DNA from: Distichodus sexfasciatus
Lineage: Eukaryota; Chordata; Actinopteri; Characiformes; Distichodontidae
Reading direction: 5' to 3'
Assembly (NCBI GenBank): GCA_032718565.1
Contig: JAVGVS010000626.1
Coordinates: 62,001 to 126,000 of the forward strand
DNA length: 64,000 bases
Shown here: positions 12,258 through 26,200 of the stretch, piece after piece
Numbering within the stretch: position 1 is the first letter of the stretch
Layout of the letters: each line of letters opens with the position of its first letter
Position numbers and translations under genes: made by a program
Notes under the pieces: generated by a model
Seen by the model: only the letters and a program-made list of their open reading frames with translations
Databases searched by the model: none
Told to the model about the DNA's origin: nothing

Positions 12258-13312
12258 TAAATCAGAAATCCCCAGTGAAGCTCCACAAAACAGCTTTTTG
12301 CTCAGAATCATAAAAATACAACAAAAAAAAAACAAGCATTTCCTTTATTCACAGTTAAGCTGGAAAAATCGAATAATTAATGTCTTCCTTTAATATTACT
12401 TTAGTGCACTTAAGTAACAGTCAGCTGCAGCTGCTGTTTCATTTAAAACTCGAGACAAAGTAGTGGTTCTGTATAAAGACACTTTGAGATCAAGACAATA
12501 GAAACCATGCAGAATCCAGTTTTGCAGTGAAAAAAAAAACAATTTAAAAAACAGGCTGGGGTCAGGGCAGCGGGGGCATGTAAAACCGGAGCAGGCAGGA
12601 ATGCCACAGGAAAAAGATGGTCAAAATCTAAAAATACGAATAATGTGAAAACTGATCTGTGCAGTAAGAACGGCTTGGTAAGGCAACAGAGTTGGCAAAA
12701 TTTCACCAAGGTATGTACCAAAATACACTCAGTCCTTAAATACACTTCAGACCCAGAAGCACATCAGCCCAGTGCAGTTGCGGAGCACAGCGCCCTCTAG
12801 TGAAGGGGTGAACATCTCACACCCAGATTGTCATGAAATCATGATGTTACTTTTCTTAACTCACTCTGCTCCTCACGGCTCACATCCCAGACCTCGCATT
12901 TAGCTGCTGAGTTGTAGCTTGACTCTCTCTGGAGCTCCATCCACATTGCGGCAGCTTTGGCACTAAAAGCTGTTTCACAGCATTCGGTTAATGCAGCTAC
13001 ACGTTTTAAGCATGGTGCGAGTGAGCAACATGAGCCAATGTTTCAGCAGAGAGTCCGAGTGCTGCTGCAAGGTTTTGCGCTGCTGAGATTCATGTTGATG
13101 CCAGAGAGATTAAGACGGACAAATTCAAGTGCTGTAAAGGAGAGAGAGGCTGACGACTCCCAGGAGAAGAGCTCTTAGGTATAATTTACACTAAATATTC
13201 TACTAAATATTAAATAGCAGAATACTGTTTAATCAGGAAACTTTATATGAAAATTAGTTTGTATTTTGATTAGGAATAAACTTACATTGAATTAATCCAA
13301 AAAATAAAAGAC

Positions 13313-13377
13313 AATCATGCTGTGATCCCAATAGGGATTAAGCGGCTCGGATAATGAATGGATGAATGAATGAATAA
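13313..13377 (+). repeat. LINE/SINE tail fragment with ATGA repeat
   Basis: ATCCCAATAGGGATTAAGCGGC followed by ATGAATGGATGAATGAATGA, the common form of a fish non-LTR retrotransposon 3' end. Confidence 0.5.
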
Positions 13378-14064
13378 AAGACAATTATCTAACAATATTG
13401 CATGTTTGATTAAGCCCAAATCTGTGTCATAAGCAAATCATGCCTTAATATAAATAAACGCTGCCACATCTTCTGTTACAACCCTCTTTTCATTTGTTTG
13501 TTTGTTTTTCACATTAAAACCAAACCTATTTTTATCATCTCTCTTCAGCTTTTTTTTTTGTTTTATAGTCCTCTGTGTGCAATGATCACTTCTGGATCAC
13601 ACCAGTTGCATTCAATGAAAAATGTGGAATATGAGAGTGCATGTTCCATTATGTCCATATTTCTTTGATTCATTTTTCATTTATTTTCATTTTGGCTTTG
13701 GTAACGTTGAAAAACCATGATTTGGGGTTTTGGTTTTTTGTTTCAACATGAAAAAATAATGAATGAATGAATGAAACACAGATTTGTTAGTTTTTGGTTT
13801 TCACTTGTTCTACATTTTCTGATTAGATTGTATGTTGTATGAGGGATAATGTGAAGAGTCTAAATGACTTGGTGTAAATCTAAACTAAGACACTCAGATC
13901 CCAGTGGCTCAACAACACTCTCCCTCCTCCTCCTCCCTCTGTCTTCCAAAATTTTCTCCTTGGATTCTGTGAGGAGTTTCATGTGTCTGCCCCCCCATCC
14001 CCATCCCCATCCCCGTCCCTCCCCCCCATCCTCCCAGCATGCTCAGAATGACAGAGAGAGTGAG

Positions 14065-14075
14065 AAATAAAAAGG
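14065..14075 (+). promoter_or_regulatory. TATA-like box of mybpc2
   Basis: AAATAAAAAGG lies 51 bases before the start codon, which would place transcription initiation near 14095-14100 and give a 5' UTR of roughly 30 bases. Spacing fits, but an upstream promoter cannot be excluded. Confidence 0.4.
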
Positions 14076-14125
14076 CAAAAGTGACAGAAGCTGTTAGTCA
14101 GAGTGAAGACGAGCAAGACGTCAGA

Positions 14126-15312
14126 ATGCCAGAGCCAAAAGCCAAAGGTACCAACTCTCATCCAGCTTGTACCAGCACCACTACTGCTTTACACTCTCAT
14201 TACTACTAGAGACAATTAGGGTTAATATTATTATTGCAAAAGTAGCAGAAAATGTGCATGAATACTCTTCATTAAAAATGCTGTTATTAGATATCATATG
14301 ACTATTTGCAGGTTGGAAATTGTGTGTTAATGTTAGGTGGAGCTCAGCTTGCTTTCTTTTGCGTGTCTGTTCTGAATTTTGGTTCAGGATGAATGTGTGA
14401 GGAAGGGAGGATATATTTTGAACTTTAGAGAGCGACTGATCCCATAAACAGCGGAAAGCAGAGCGGGGCATTGTGGTCGGAAGGTGTTTTGGTGTTAAAT
14501 AGTGGAAGTGGTCTCAGTTTCCTGCATCCTTAAATAAAGTGAGTGTGTGCTGATTTTGGCCGATGCTAAGCCTCGGAGACGCGACGACCGCAGCTTCTCA
14601 CATTTACTGCCGATTAGGCGCTTAGATTTTAGCATGTGTGATGAGCACATGAGCAGCAGCGGGATTAGGGTTTAGAGGCAAGTTCATGCCTCTAGATGTG
14701 CAATCTAGTAAAGTTGTGCTTGTGCGTATGAAAGTTAACCTGCAGGAACGTGGGTTGTAGCTCCAGGTATAAGGACTTACTGGACACATTTGTGCTGTTT
14801 GATGAAGTGAAGCTCAGTTTTGTCCTGATGGAGACACACAGTCACAGTGCTCAAAGCAACACACACCTGTCTCGTTTCTCTACCAGCCATCTGTAGGACA
14901 AAACCACAGAATTTGCATTTTGTTACAGTTTGCTTGGTCATGTAGTTATCATGTACACACAGCGCTCTGCTCGGGAGCTGAACCATAACAAACTGCTAGC
15001 TTACACAAGACTACAGCAGGGTGTGTCTGTATGTGTGTGTGTGTGTGTTGGGATGGGGGTTAGGGTGAGGTATAAAACATGACACTCCATCTCATCTGCC
15101 CAACATTTTATGTCCTGCTGTAAACTCTCGCTCACAGCAACATGAGCCACTCAAACACAGCGAGACGCAAACCAAAAATCTCTCCATCTCTTAAAGTGTA
15201 ACGTGGGATGTTGGTTAATGCAGATTGTTCTGATTTTTGATGACTGAAATGTAACTTCTCGATGAACTCGATTTTGTGTTTAAGCCGGACCTCACAGATC
15301 TCAGTGTTTGTG

Positions 15313-15349
<37 letters not shown>

Positions 15350-18300
15350 CAGTGTAAGAGGTTAGGGTTAGAAGTGTATAACTGATGTGAGATGTGTGTG
15401 TGTGTGTTGTGGTGTTGAGGTGTGTGTTTGTACTCTTTCTTCACAATTATAAATATCTCCACATGACCTCTGGCCTTTCTGCACACTCAGTTCTCACAGT
15501 GACCTTCAGCATGGGTTATTACACCAGAATTTATCATCCGATACACACACGCACACTCACACACACCCAGACGGCAATGAGCTGAATGTAATGTGTGAGA
15601 ATGAACGAGGGCAGGCAGAATAACGTGAAAGTGAGAGGACAAAAGCGAAGACGTCTTGAGGAGCAATATATTTCTCCTGGTTTTTACAAGCGGCTCGGAC
15701 AGAAGTGAAATATCATTTCCCCTCCCTCCTGATTCTCCTTCTTCACTCGTCTGGCCACATTCATCCTCCCGTCTTCCTTTCATGAGCAAATCATCTCCTC
15801 CTCCCCCTTTCCACACTTCTTTATGGCACTTTCCTTATGAGGAGGCTGAGGCTTTGCACAGAGACACTGCTGCTGCGCTCCAGTCCATACTGCTGCCATA
15901 AATCCTCTCATCGGCCTGTCAGAATAAAACCTGCCACTTACACACACACACGCACGCACACACACAGCGGGGCACTCGGGCAGATGTTACACACTTATCT
16001 GGAGATGTCAGCTGACCCCGGGTGGAAATGCAAATCCTAAAAATAATCCAAGAAGTTTCAATGACTTCATCTCTCCTCACACTGACTTATGTGAGTGTGT
16101 GTGTGTGTGTGTGTGAGCGGGTTGAGGACGTGTGCTACGTCTACACACAGTGTTGGGGAGCAACTAGCTAAAATTAGCAACGCTACTAACCCTAACTGCT
16201 TTTCTGGTCCTTAAGATGTATTTTGTATAAATCAAAAATAAATGACTCTGAAGGACCAAATGGGCAGAACTTACACATTTGAGTGAAAATCGTAACCAAT
16301 CTCCAAAACCTCATACCAACCTGATTGTGGTTTATTGTTACAGTTTTAAAAATATAGATTCTCATATTATTATTTAGAGATCTTTCATTACCTTTAGCGC
16401 GCACAACTCTTGCAGGGAAGTCCAACATTCACTACAGCCTTCCAGTTCAGTCAGATCTTCTCCTTTATTACAGACAAAACTCATATTTTAACAACCAGTG
16501 TTCTACCCCCAATACAGTCACTCATATGATATTTTCAGTGTTTATTTCGGACTGCACGCCCACCGTGTTTCCACCAAACACGTTTTTTTTAATTTTTGCA
16601 CTGAGAATGGTCAAAAAGTCACTTCCAGAGCGCTTTCTCAGCACGTTCCTCAGAACTTGTTGTTGCTAAGTTATGAAAAGCGTCATCAGGCACTTCCACA
16701 TTCATTCCTATTTCATGTAAACATTGTAACATGTTCCTTTGAGATCAGTAGTTTATCTGACATAAAAGAGATTATCTTTACAATGGAGAGAAAGCTCATC
16801 TTGGCATTGGCGGCAGTGTTTGAAATAGATACTCACATCTCTTTGAGACATAGAGATTGGTTGCATGAGATAAACTGTGCAAGAAAACAACTGGGAGAGT
16901 AGCACCGATGAGGGTTTGATCACATCATTGTAGTTGTTTGCCTTATTCAAACTGAGTAAATAAAGTCAAAATAAGCTTCTCCAGCTGCTCCACCACTGTT
17001 GTCAGTGAGCTCGTGACTGTGTATGTCCTGCCCCTTCCTCGATTTTGATTGGCTAGCAAGAGAGAAGTTACATTGACCAGCCCAGCGCTGTTCTAAAAGT
17101 TGAACCGATTACAACTTGAAGCGATCTGTGTGCTGCGGTTTAAAAAAAAAAAACGTCTACACCAACATCTTTTTTTCCGCTGAAGGTGATTCTGATTTGT
17201 ATTGAAAATAGGAAAATAAATGCGTTTGGTGAGCACAGGCCCTTATTGTGACGCAACTATCATGTGCACAAAAATGTCCTTCTCTCCCAAAACCGAGTCG
17301 AAAATGAGTTATTGGCCAAAATGATCCAAATTGGCTCAATAATTGCCAAAAACTCCAGTATTTCTTCATTTTTAATTGATGAGAAAATGTTTTGTTTTTC
17401 CATTTTATAATGTTAGAGAGTAAAAAATAAATATAGAAAAATGTATTATTTATGTATTATTATGCTGCAGTCATGACCTCATGTTCCTGCAGCTGTGACT
17501 TGGCAGCAGCTCCTGTTCAGTGTTACACTCGTGACTGATGATGCAGGACTTTGAGTTTGAGCTGATCTCTGCAGGACCTGGTGGAGAACAGTCTCCTGAG
17601 TGCTGGTGTAAGCGTTGTTGCTGCAGTTTTGGAATGGCTGTGTGAGAACCAGAGTTCTTCTCCAGAGTCACTCTGAACAGGGGAAACTGATCTGTTTGTA
17701 AAATCCCAGTCTCTTCTCAGAAACCTTAAACACACACGCCCACACGCACAGAGACATACACACACACACACACACGCCCACACACCCAGTCTTGTATTAC
17801 TATCTTTGTGAGGTCTTTCCATAGACTCCCATAATAACTAAAGTACATAATTTTACACCTACACCTAATCCTAACCCTAACCTTAACCTCAGTAACCAAA
17901 AGCACATCTTTTACCTCTTTTCACATCTTACCTTGTTTCTCAAATAAAACAAGCACATTTTATCATAAAGTCATTTCTCCTCATGGGGACCTCTCAAATG
18001 TCCCCACAAAGCCCAAAAAACAGATAAAAGTGATTTTAAGGGACAAAAAGGTCTCCACAATGTGATAAATACATGGACACCCACACGCACACACACACAC
18101 ACACGCATGTCCAACTGGGCAACACCAGTCCTTTGTGTAAGCTACAGTACAGTGTGTGGAGGAATGTGTATAAGTGTGTCTGAGGTCTGTGTGTTTGTGT
18201 ACACACCCTGTGAGTGTGTGTATCTGAGTATGTGTGTGGTTTCATCTATGCATGTGAGTGTGTGTGTATGCATTTGTGTGTGATCAGGATGCACTTGACT

Positions 18301-20779
18301 CACTATAAAGGCTGAACACATTGACTCCTGGGAATTAGCAGCAACACACCCAAACACACACACACACACAGTAAGAAGAAAGCCACTAATGGAGTGAGAG
18401 GGCAGAGGTCGGTGCATGTGTGTGTGTGTGTGTGTAATGGAGATGGAGCTCATTAGAGCAGTACTGAAGTCCCACAAGGCCAGATTAATGAGACTAACTT
18501 CACACACCACACACCAAAAATACAGCACCGTTACCATCTATAAGTGGGGGAATGGGGGGTTGGTTTAAATCATGTTGATAAATATTTATTTTTACATGGT
18601 TTTTGCTCCTTCATACTGATTCGTGTTCCTCCGCACGCACCTCCACACCTGGACTCCGCAATCCACATCAAACTCTCCAAAAACACCGTCCACATCAATC
18701 TGGTCAGATCTCTCTTCTGAGCCTCTTCTCAGCCAATGCTTAATCGTTCCCCTTAATCACCACCCAGTTGGAGTCTCACCACAGTCCAAACTCACATGCA
18801 CACTGGGACAGAGCCTGCCACATGTCACGCATCCAAGAAATGTGATTAATGGACTTATAATGGAATGAGTTTAAAAGATTTGAAAAGCCATGGCAGGCGT
18901 CTAAACACGTCTGAGTCACATAAAGTGACATGTGGTCAGAAAAGATTCCAACCTTAAGGTCAACCTTGCTCAGGTTTCTCTCCCACTCTCTCTCCGATCT
19001 GGTGTCAGGTTTTGGGGATTAGGGTGTATCTGGATCGGTTTGCCGCTGAATCTGACAGTATGTGACTATAATTACCCCCCCAGATTCTACTCGGGGCAGC
19101 AGGGGGTAGGAGGTGATGTCACGGCCCATTCCTGCTGCTCTGCTCCTTTAATTAACCTAAACCTAAACAAACCTGCTTCAAACTGTGTAAAAGGGAGAAA
19201 TGAAAAGTCTGTGTTGTGCAGTAAAACCACAAATCACAGTCCAACTGTACTGTAATGTCTGACTGTCAGTAATATTCAGCATGTTTGAGTTGAAGGGACT
19301 GAGGAGATGATCACTCAGCGTGCAGATCAGGATAGGAACCCGACAACAGATGGAGAGAATTCTCAGCCTCTCATTTAGAGGAAGATTTGCTGCTTCTCAC
19401 CTTCAGACCTCTCTGCCTTTAACACTCCTGTTTGATCAGGAAGCAACTGGAGGCTGGAAGTTTGTCTGAGCTTCTTCCTCGTGGTCTTTATTCCAACTAG
19501 ACCCTCACATTTCACCAACATACTCCTCACTCAGAAGAAGCAGCTTTTCCTGCAGTAATTCCAGCTCATACTTCCCTCTGCAGAGCAGCAACATGTTTAC
19601 ACACACTGAAGCCTGTTACTCTGTGAAAGTGGGTGCAGATGACCAAAGGCTTAATTTGTCAATGAGATTTGTTCTTTTTATATTTATTCTGTACCGTTTG
19701 GCTTAAGGATCCGGTCACAGTCATCAAGAATAAAAATGTTAGTGTGTGAGGTGAGGAATTAATTGTGGGCTGTTACTGGTCTATTGGTTAGGATACTCAC
19801 CTCTGGACCAAGGGGTTGTGGGTTCAAATCCTACCTCCAGCACTAGCATCACTGTGCCCCTAAGCAAGACCCTTAACCTCAGGATGCTGCAGCGATACTT
19901 TCGCTGTCATGACGAAAACGCTCTGAAGTGACGTTGGACAAGAGTGTCTCATAAATTCTGTAATGCAAATGTGAAGATGTTCTGCAGAAATTTGCAGTAA
20001 GACTTTCAGGCCCTTTTCAGTTGTTCATATTTGTAATGAGTGAGACATTTGGACGGAACTAAATGAATGAGGCAAAAAAATACATTAATATCTGTTCGTT
20101 ATGAATATTGACTGATGTAGATTTTATTCTTCCACTATTATTATTAGTAGTAGTAGTAGTAGTATAGTTGTTGTTCTTTAATGCTTTAATGCTTCAGTGC
20201 TGTTTCCTTATTACAGATACAGAAGAAAAAGCTGAAGGTAAGGGTGTGTATGTATGTGTGTGTGTATGTGTGTGTGTATGTGTGTGTATTTGTATTTGCA
20301 CTTCAGATTAAACACAGCTTCTTAGTTAAAACCAAGGCTTGTATTTGGAGACTGTGTGTTATTTTGGAATAAAGGTTGAGGTTTTGAGCTTGATTAGGGA
20401 ATGCCTTGAGGGTTGAGGTTTAAGTTAATCTGCGGGTTGGGTTTAACATGAGGCTTGATGTAGGATGTTGTACATTAGACTAAAGGTCTCTTTAACTAAT
20501 AATTAAGGTCTTTAAAGTTTCGCCCGATTACCCGACTGTTCATGTAAAAGAGGAATAATATGGTATCCCTACTTGGTTAATATACACATTAAAAACACAA
20601 ACACTGTTATACATTAGTTTACTTTCATGTAATTGTTATTTGTCACTTCAGTTCTCTTTGGGGTACTGAAATACAGGACATTTTCCCAAATAAATGCTAT
20701 TCCTTCATGCATTATTAATAAGTAATTAACTGTTTAATCCCAACAGAAATGGAACAAGAGCACGGTGAGATACACCGCA

Positions 20780-20810
<31 letters not shown>

Positions 20811-20988
20811 TAGCAAGAGTTTAAATGTTGTGTGTCGGAGGTAAAGTTGTTCTAGCTCGTCTTGGCCGAGCGTGTGTGTTCCTGCCTGGTTCCGTTTGGA
20901 TGCTGGTCTCTCTCTCTCACTGAGTGGAAGAGTGGATGTGGTGTGATATACACACCTGGTACACGTCACCTGCTGAGTACAAAACAAC

Positions 20989-21048
<60 letters not shown>

Positions 21049-23210
21049 TATGAGAGAGAGAGAGAGAGAGAGAGATGTTCCGGTCTGGCTCCAGGCTCCT
21101 GCAACACACTCAGGCCAGACGAGCGCCATGTCCCTGATCAACATGTGTATGATAAATATACATGAGATCTGTCATGAACTCCTCTGATGTGTTTAATAAA
21201 CTCACCAATCTGCACCGGTTGAGAGTTTTCTCAGGACTGACTTTCAGATCAGATCACACTGATTTCCAGCATGTGTGTGTAAAACCGTTACCATGAGAGT
21301 ATCTGGAGAAATGAGTGTGGTCGGTGTGATGTGAAATGTGATCATATGGTGTAATATTTTATCATGTGTTCTGATGATCACATGGAGGTAACCAAATGTG
21401 ATGATGTGTAATGTGATCTGTGATCGTGTACGATGTGACGTGATTGTGAGTAATGGTGATCTGTGATGCTTAGGTTTTGACCTCACTTGCTAGCCAAGAG
21501 GCAAAGTTTTTAATCTTCTGTTAATTATTCATTGTGATGTTGGTGAATTTGTGCAAGATCTGATCTAACATCTGTACATTAACAGTGTACGCTCTATGTG
21601 TGTGTTCATTTCTAATAAGACACATGAACCTACATATCTGTTTGAGGCTATTGATATGAAATGGTTTGTCTGTGTGTGTGTGTGTGTGTGTGTGTGAGTG
21701 TGTTCATATGTCTTATTGTCTTATTTCTTTTCACAGAGAAGACAGAGCTGAGTGGTTTGTTTGTAGAGAAGCCGCAGAGTGTAGTGGCAGTAGCAGGTAC
21801 ATCAACACACACACACACAATCAGATTGGAATAAACAGCACATGTTCATCACTATATATCACTATATATTTACCGGTACAGTGAATACAGTTCGTAAAGA
21901 AACAGTTTTCCATCATTAACTCAGAGCTGGACCCTGCTTCTGCTCTGCACCAGACATGTCAACCATCACTGTGAACAAAAACCATAGTAGTTCTGATTAT
22001 TTGTGAAAGCCTAAACAACAGCTTCCCTAGTTGAACTTCACTTCACAACAGAGGCAGCTGAGGGAGAAATCTGAACCAATCAGGCATGTCCCCAGCAGCA
22101 GGGTAGGGGTAGAGAGACGGAAAACTTTATTGTCAAAAAAGGAGCGCTTCTCATGTTCAGTTATGAAAAACATATGAGAGCAAGCTTTATTACTGAGATA
22201 TGCATGTGTAAATCCAGCCAGCCATATGAGCAGAGGTGGGCGAAGTGCCTAACTTCATTACTTAAGTGCAGATACCACTAGTCAAATGTTCATCCAATAA
22301 AAGTGAAAGTTGTACAGTCAAATTTTCACTTAAGTACTTCCTTTAAAATACTTAAGTATTAAAAGTACATCTTCTTTCACTGCATTGTTGCATTATTGCC
22401 ACAACCCTTACAATACCTAATGCCTCTGACTAGCTTATAGAATCTGTAGAATAAGGAATTGGTAGAATGTTACAGAATGAAACACAACCCGAAGTGACAA
22501 AGAAAACCAGTCATTTGTTTATTATTTTATTTAATTGTAAGACTACACACCCCCACAAAACAACATGGTAGTGTTCTGACAACTCTGGCAGTGTGTGCAC
22601 CTGTAAATGTACATAGCTATAAACATTCCAACCTGCTTAAAACCCAGCTCTACACCACTAGCTTCATGACTTTCCAACAGCAACAATGTTTCATGCAAGA
22701 AAAAAAGGCAGAACCGTCTGAACTTGGTTTTATGGTTTCAGTCTACAGGCGTGACGTAACCATACTGATTACTGATAGAGTGTGACCCGTGAAAAAAAAG
22801 TCACGTTTTAGAAAATGGGGACTAACATCCACTTTATCTGTGGATTTGAAAGTTACTATAACGAGAACCTTATTAGAATTTAGTGAAGTGAAAGTCATAA
22901 GTTTCCAAAAAATACTACTCAAGTGAAGTACAGATACTCAAAAACTCTACTTAAGTACGGTGCTCAAGAAAATGTACTTCGTTACTGTCCACCCAGAGCT
23001 GCAAGGAGGGAGAGAGCAGCCAAGCACACCTTGTGTGTGTGTGTGTGTGTGTGTGCAGGTAAGGATGTGGAGTTTGTGGCAAAAGTTGATGCGTCCACAC
23101 TGGTCAGGAAACCCACGATGAAGTGGCTGAAAGGGAAGTGGTTGGACCTTGGCAGCAAGGCGGGAAAACACCTACAGTTTAAAGAGACATATGACAGGAA
23201 CACCAAGGTG

Positions 23211-23244
<34 letters not shown>

Positions 23245-26200
23245 GAAGAGATTAAGGACAGGGTTACTTAACATGTTTTTATGGCACTTTACTAAACTAT
23301 GTTTGTGTGTGTGTGTGTGTGTTTGTGTGTGTACAGGTGTATACGTATGAGATGAAGATCGTAAAGGCTGTTCCAGGTGATGCTGGAGGCTACAGGTGTG
23401 AAGTCTCGGCTAAAGACAAGTGCGACAGCTGCACTTTTGAAATATCTGTGGAAGGTGAACACATACACACACATAACAACACACACATGCACTGCTGTGT
23501 CTGTCATACTTAAGTTGTGGTGTTCTCTTTGTCAGCTGCTGAAGAACAGAAATCTCAAGACATTCTCTCAGCCTTCAAGCGGGCGTAAGTGCATGTGTGT
23601 GTTCTGTCTGTGTGTTGTGTAAATGTGCTGTGCTTTATGCCGCGCTGTGTGTGTGTAATTTTGTACAGTAAGTTTGCGTTCTGTCTGCAGAGATGCAGGT
23701 GAGGATGAGGGTGAGCTCGACTTCAGCGCTCTGCTCAAAGCCGCCAAAAAGTAAGAAACACATACACACACACCTGTACACACTGTCCAGGGACAGAGCA
23801 CCACACTGTCCAGCCTCATCACTAAACACTATCTTTCTCTGTCTCTTCCTCCACCTGCCTCCCTGCACAGGAAGAAGAAGCCAGAGCCGGTGGATGAGGT
23901 GGACGTTTGGGAGCTGTTGAAGAGTGCTCACCCGAGCGAGTACGAGAAGATCGCCTTCAAATATGGCATCACTGACTTGCGTGGCATGCTGAAGCGCCTC
24001 AAGAAGATGAAGGCGGTCGAGCCCAAAGTCAGCGACGGTGAGCAGGATCTCTACTGAAAGCTCTCAGGAGCCCGACTCTGCTGTTACACACACACTTTCC
24101 TGATCAAAACTCTTCATTAAGCATTATTTACTGTTCATTCCTTACATACATGAACTCTGCTACAACATTCAACAGCTGCCACATTAAAAATGACCAGTGC
24201 TGGGCACATTACTTTAAAAAAGTAATTAGTTATAGTTACTAGTTACTTCTGCCAAGAAGTAATTGAGTTAGTAACTGAGTTACAGCATTATAAAAGTAAC
24301 TAGTTACCAGGGAAAGTAACATATGCATTACATTTTTTAAAAATGTTCAATTATGTCAAAAATGTGGATCCCTCATTCCCCTTTTGATGGAAATTTAGCT
24401 GCATGTTCAATTATTTGTAATAACACTGACTATTAAAAATGTGTGATTAATGAAATAGACACTTAAAATAAATAAAAGTCTAAATATAAATAAAATAATA
24501 TATTTTGAACAGAAAACATTGTACACAAATCTACACTATTCTAATATCGCTGTGGGACAATGTGAGACAAGACACCTATCAAATTTAATATATCATTGTA
24601 AATTTGGTCATTACTATGTATATAATAGTAGAATGATAAAACATATAGATGTTTTTTTAATATTTTACTCTACCTTAGCCCTTCATCATCCCTTCTGCGG
24701 TTGTCTTGCCCCTCACCAAAGAAAAGAAAAAAGCTTTGCCGCTCCTGTAGCTGAGAGCTTGGTCGGATGAAAACAGCTTAATAACAGTAACGCGCCGCTT
24801 GTTATTGTCAATAACGGTAACAGCGTTGTAACGATGGAAACAGTAATTGGGTAGATTACCAGTTACTGAAAAATGACGTTTTTTCAGTAACGCCATTATT
24901 TTAACGCTGTTATTCGCAGCACTGAAAATGACACCAAAAATATGTCAACATGAAGAAGAAATGTTTGATATTTAGTGAAATTGTACTGCATCAAAAATGA
25001 ATCATTCAGAGCCTTATTCAGAGTTATTTCACATATTGTTAAAAATTTGATAATACTTTAAAAACTATTTCCTCCAGTGTGTGTTGGTGTAGTGTTGCTT
25101 TATAAACATGCTGGCGTGTGTGTTGTCACATGATGCCAACCCATCCAGTCTGACTCTACAGTGTCAGGGTGTGTTTCCTTCAGTTATTTTAATATCGCAA
25201 GGATATACACTCAGCTTTAATAGTTCAGTATATTTACAGTACAAACCTTGTCAGTGAACTATGAGGACCAAAATCCAAAACAAAATAATTGCTCATAAAT
25301 TTTCATCAAAGTAAAATGTTGAAATTAATCTACCAGCCCTATAAATGCAACATCAAAAACCTGTATGTGTTTTGTTCAGCATTCCTCAAGCGTCTGGAGT
25401 CTGCCTACTCTGTGGAAAAGGGTAAGAAGATCGTTCTGAGGGTGGAGTTGGTCGACCCCAATGCTGAGGTCAAATGGCTGAAGAACGGCCAAGAGATCAA
25501 AGCATCTGCAAAGTAAGACACACACTTTACCTTTCAAACACTGTTCAGTGCCAGTCTAGGGGTGAGACGCCTTAACAAAGAAAAAGACATGGTGAAAAAC
25601 CCACGTACAAAATTATCAATAAAAGTAAAATATTTATTAAACCTAAGAAGGAATAACAAGCTGGTTCGAAAGTAACAAAAATGAAGTCCAACAACAAGGT
25701 CCAACTCTATGGCCATGCCTGCCACTCGCACTGGCAAAACCAACAACCACAGCGTAGTGTAGGGTCCGGCAAAGGGAACAGCGCCCCTTTTTATACAGCC
25801 ATGCACCCAATTGCTGATGGCAGGAGGCAGGAACAGAAAAAGCAATTAACAATTGTCGCCACCAGTACGTCCTGCAACAAAGCCCCCAAAAAACAAACCA
25901 GAAAAAACACATATACACCGGGACATAACACACACACAAACACTTTTACATGTATGGAATTGTTCATCGGCAGGTTTGTGTTGGCTCAAGTATGTTGTGT
26001 GTGTGTGCTCTTGTGATTAAGTGTGTCTTGCTCAAAGTGAGGAGCTGCTCATTTACACTTACTACATTTATCAGGCAATCTTATGCAGTGCGATTTCCAT
26101 GCCCAAATTATAGTCTCCCTGCAGTAGCTTAGGGTCATGGCTCTTGCTCAGAGGTCCAGTAGTGGATTTTATTTTACCCTGCTGGGATTTGAACCTCCAA

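Larger units (their letters stand above)
12140..14060. other. Intergenic, plekha4 to mybpc2
   Basis: AT-rich sequence with CTCF-like motifs and an ATGA run at 13760-13775; a 73-codon frame at 12957-13178 shows no recognisable domain. Confidence 0.4.

Noticed and set aside
12957..13178. 73-codon plus-strand frame between plekha4 and mybpc2
   Set aside because: No family resemblance, no splice or promoter support.
16498..16902. 134-codon plus-strand frame in mybpc2 intron 1
   Set aside because: Lies in probable transposon debris and shows no recognisable domain or conservation motif.
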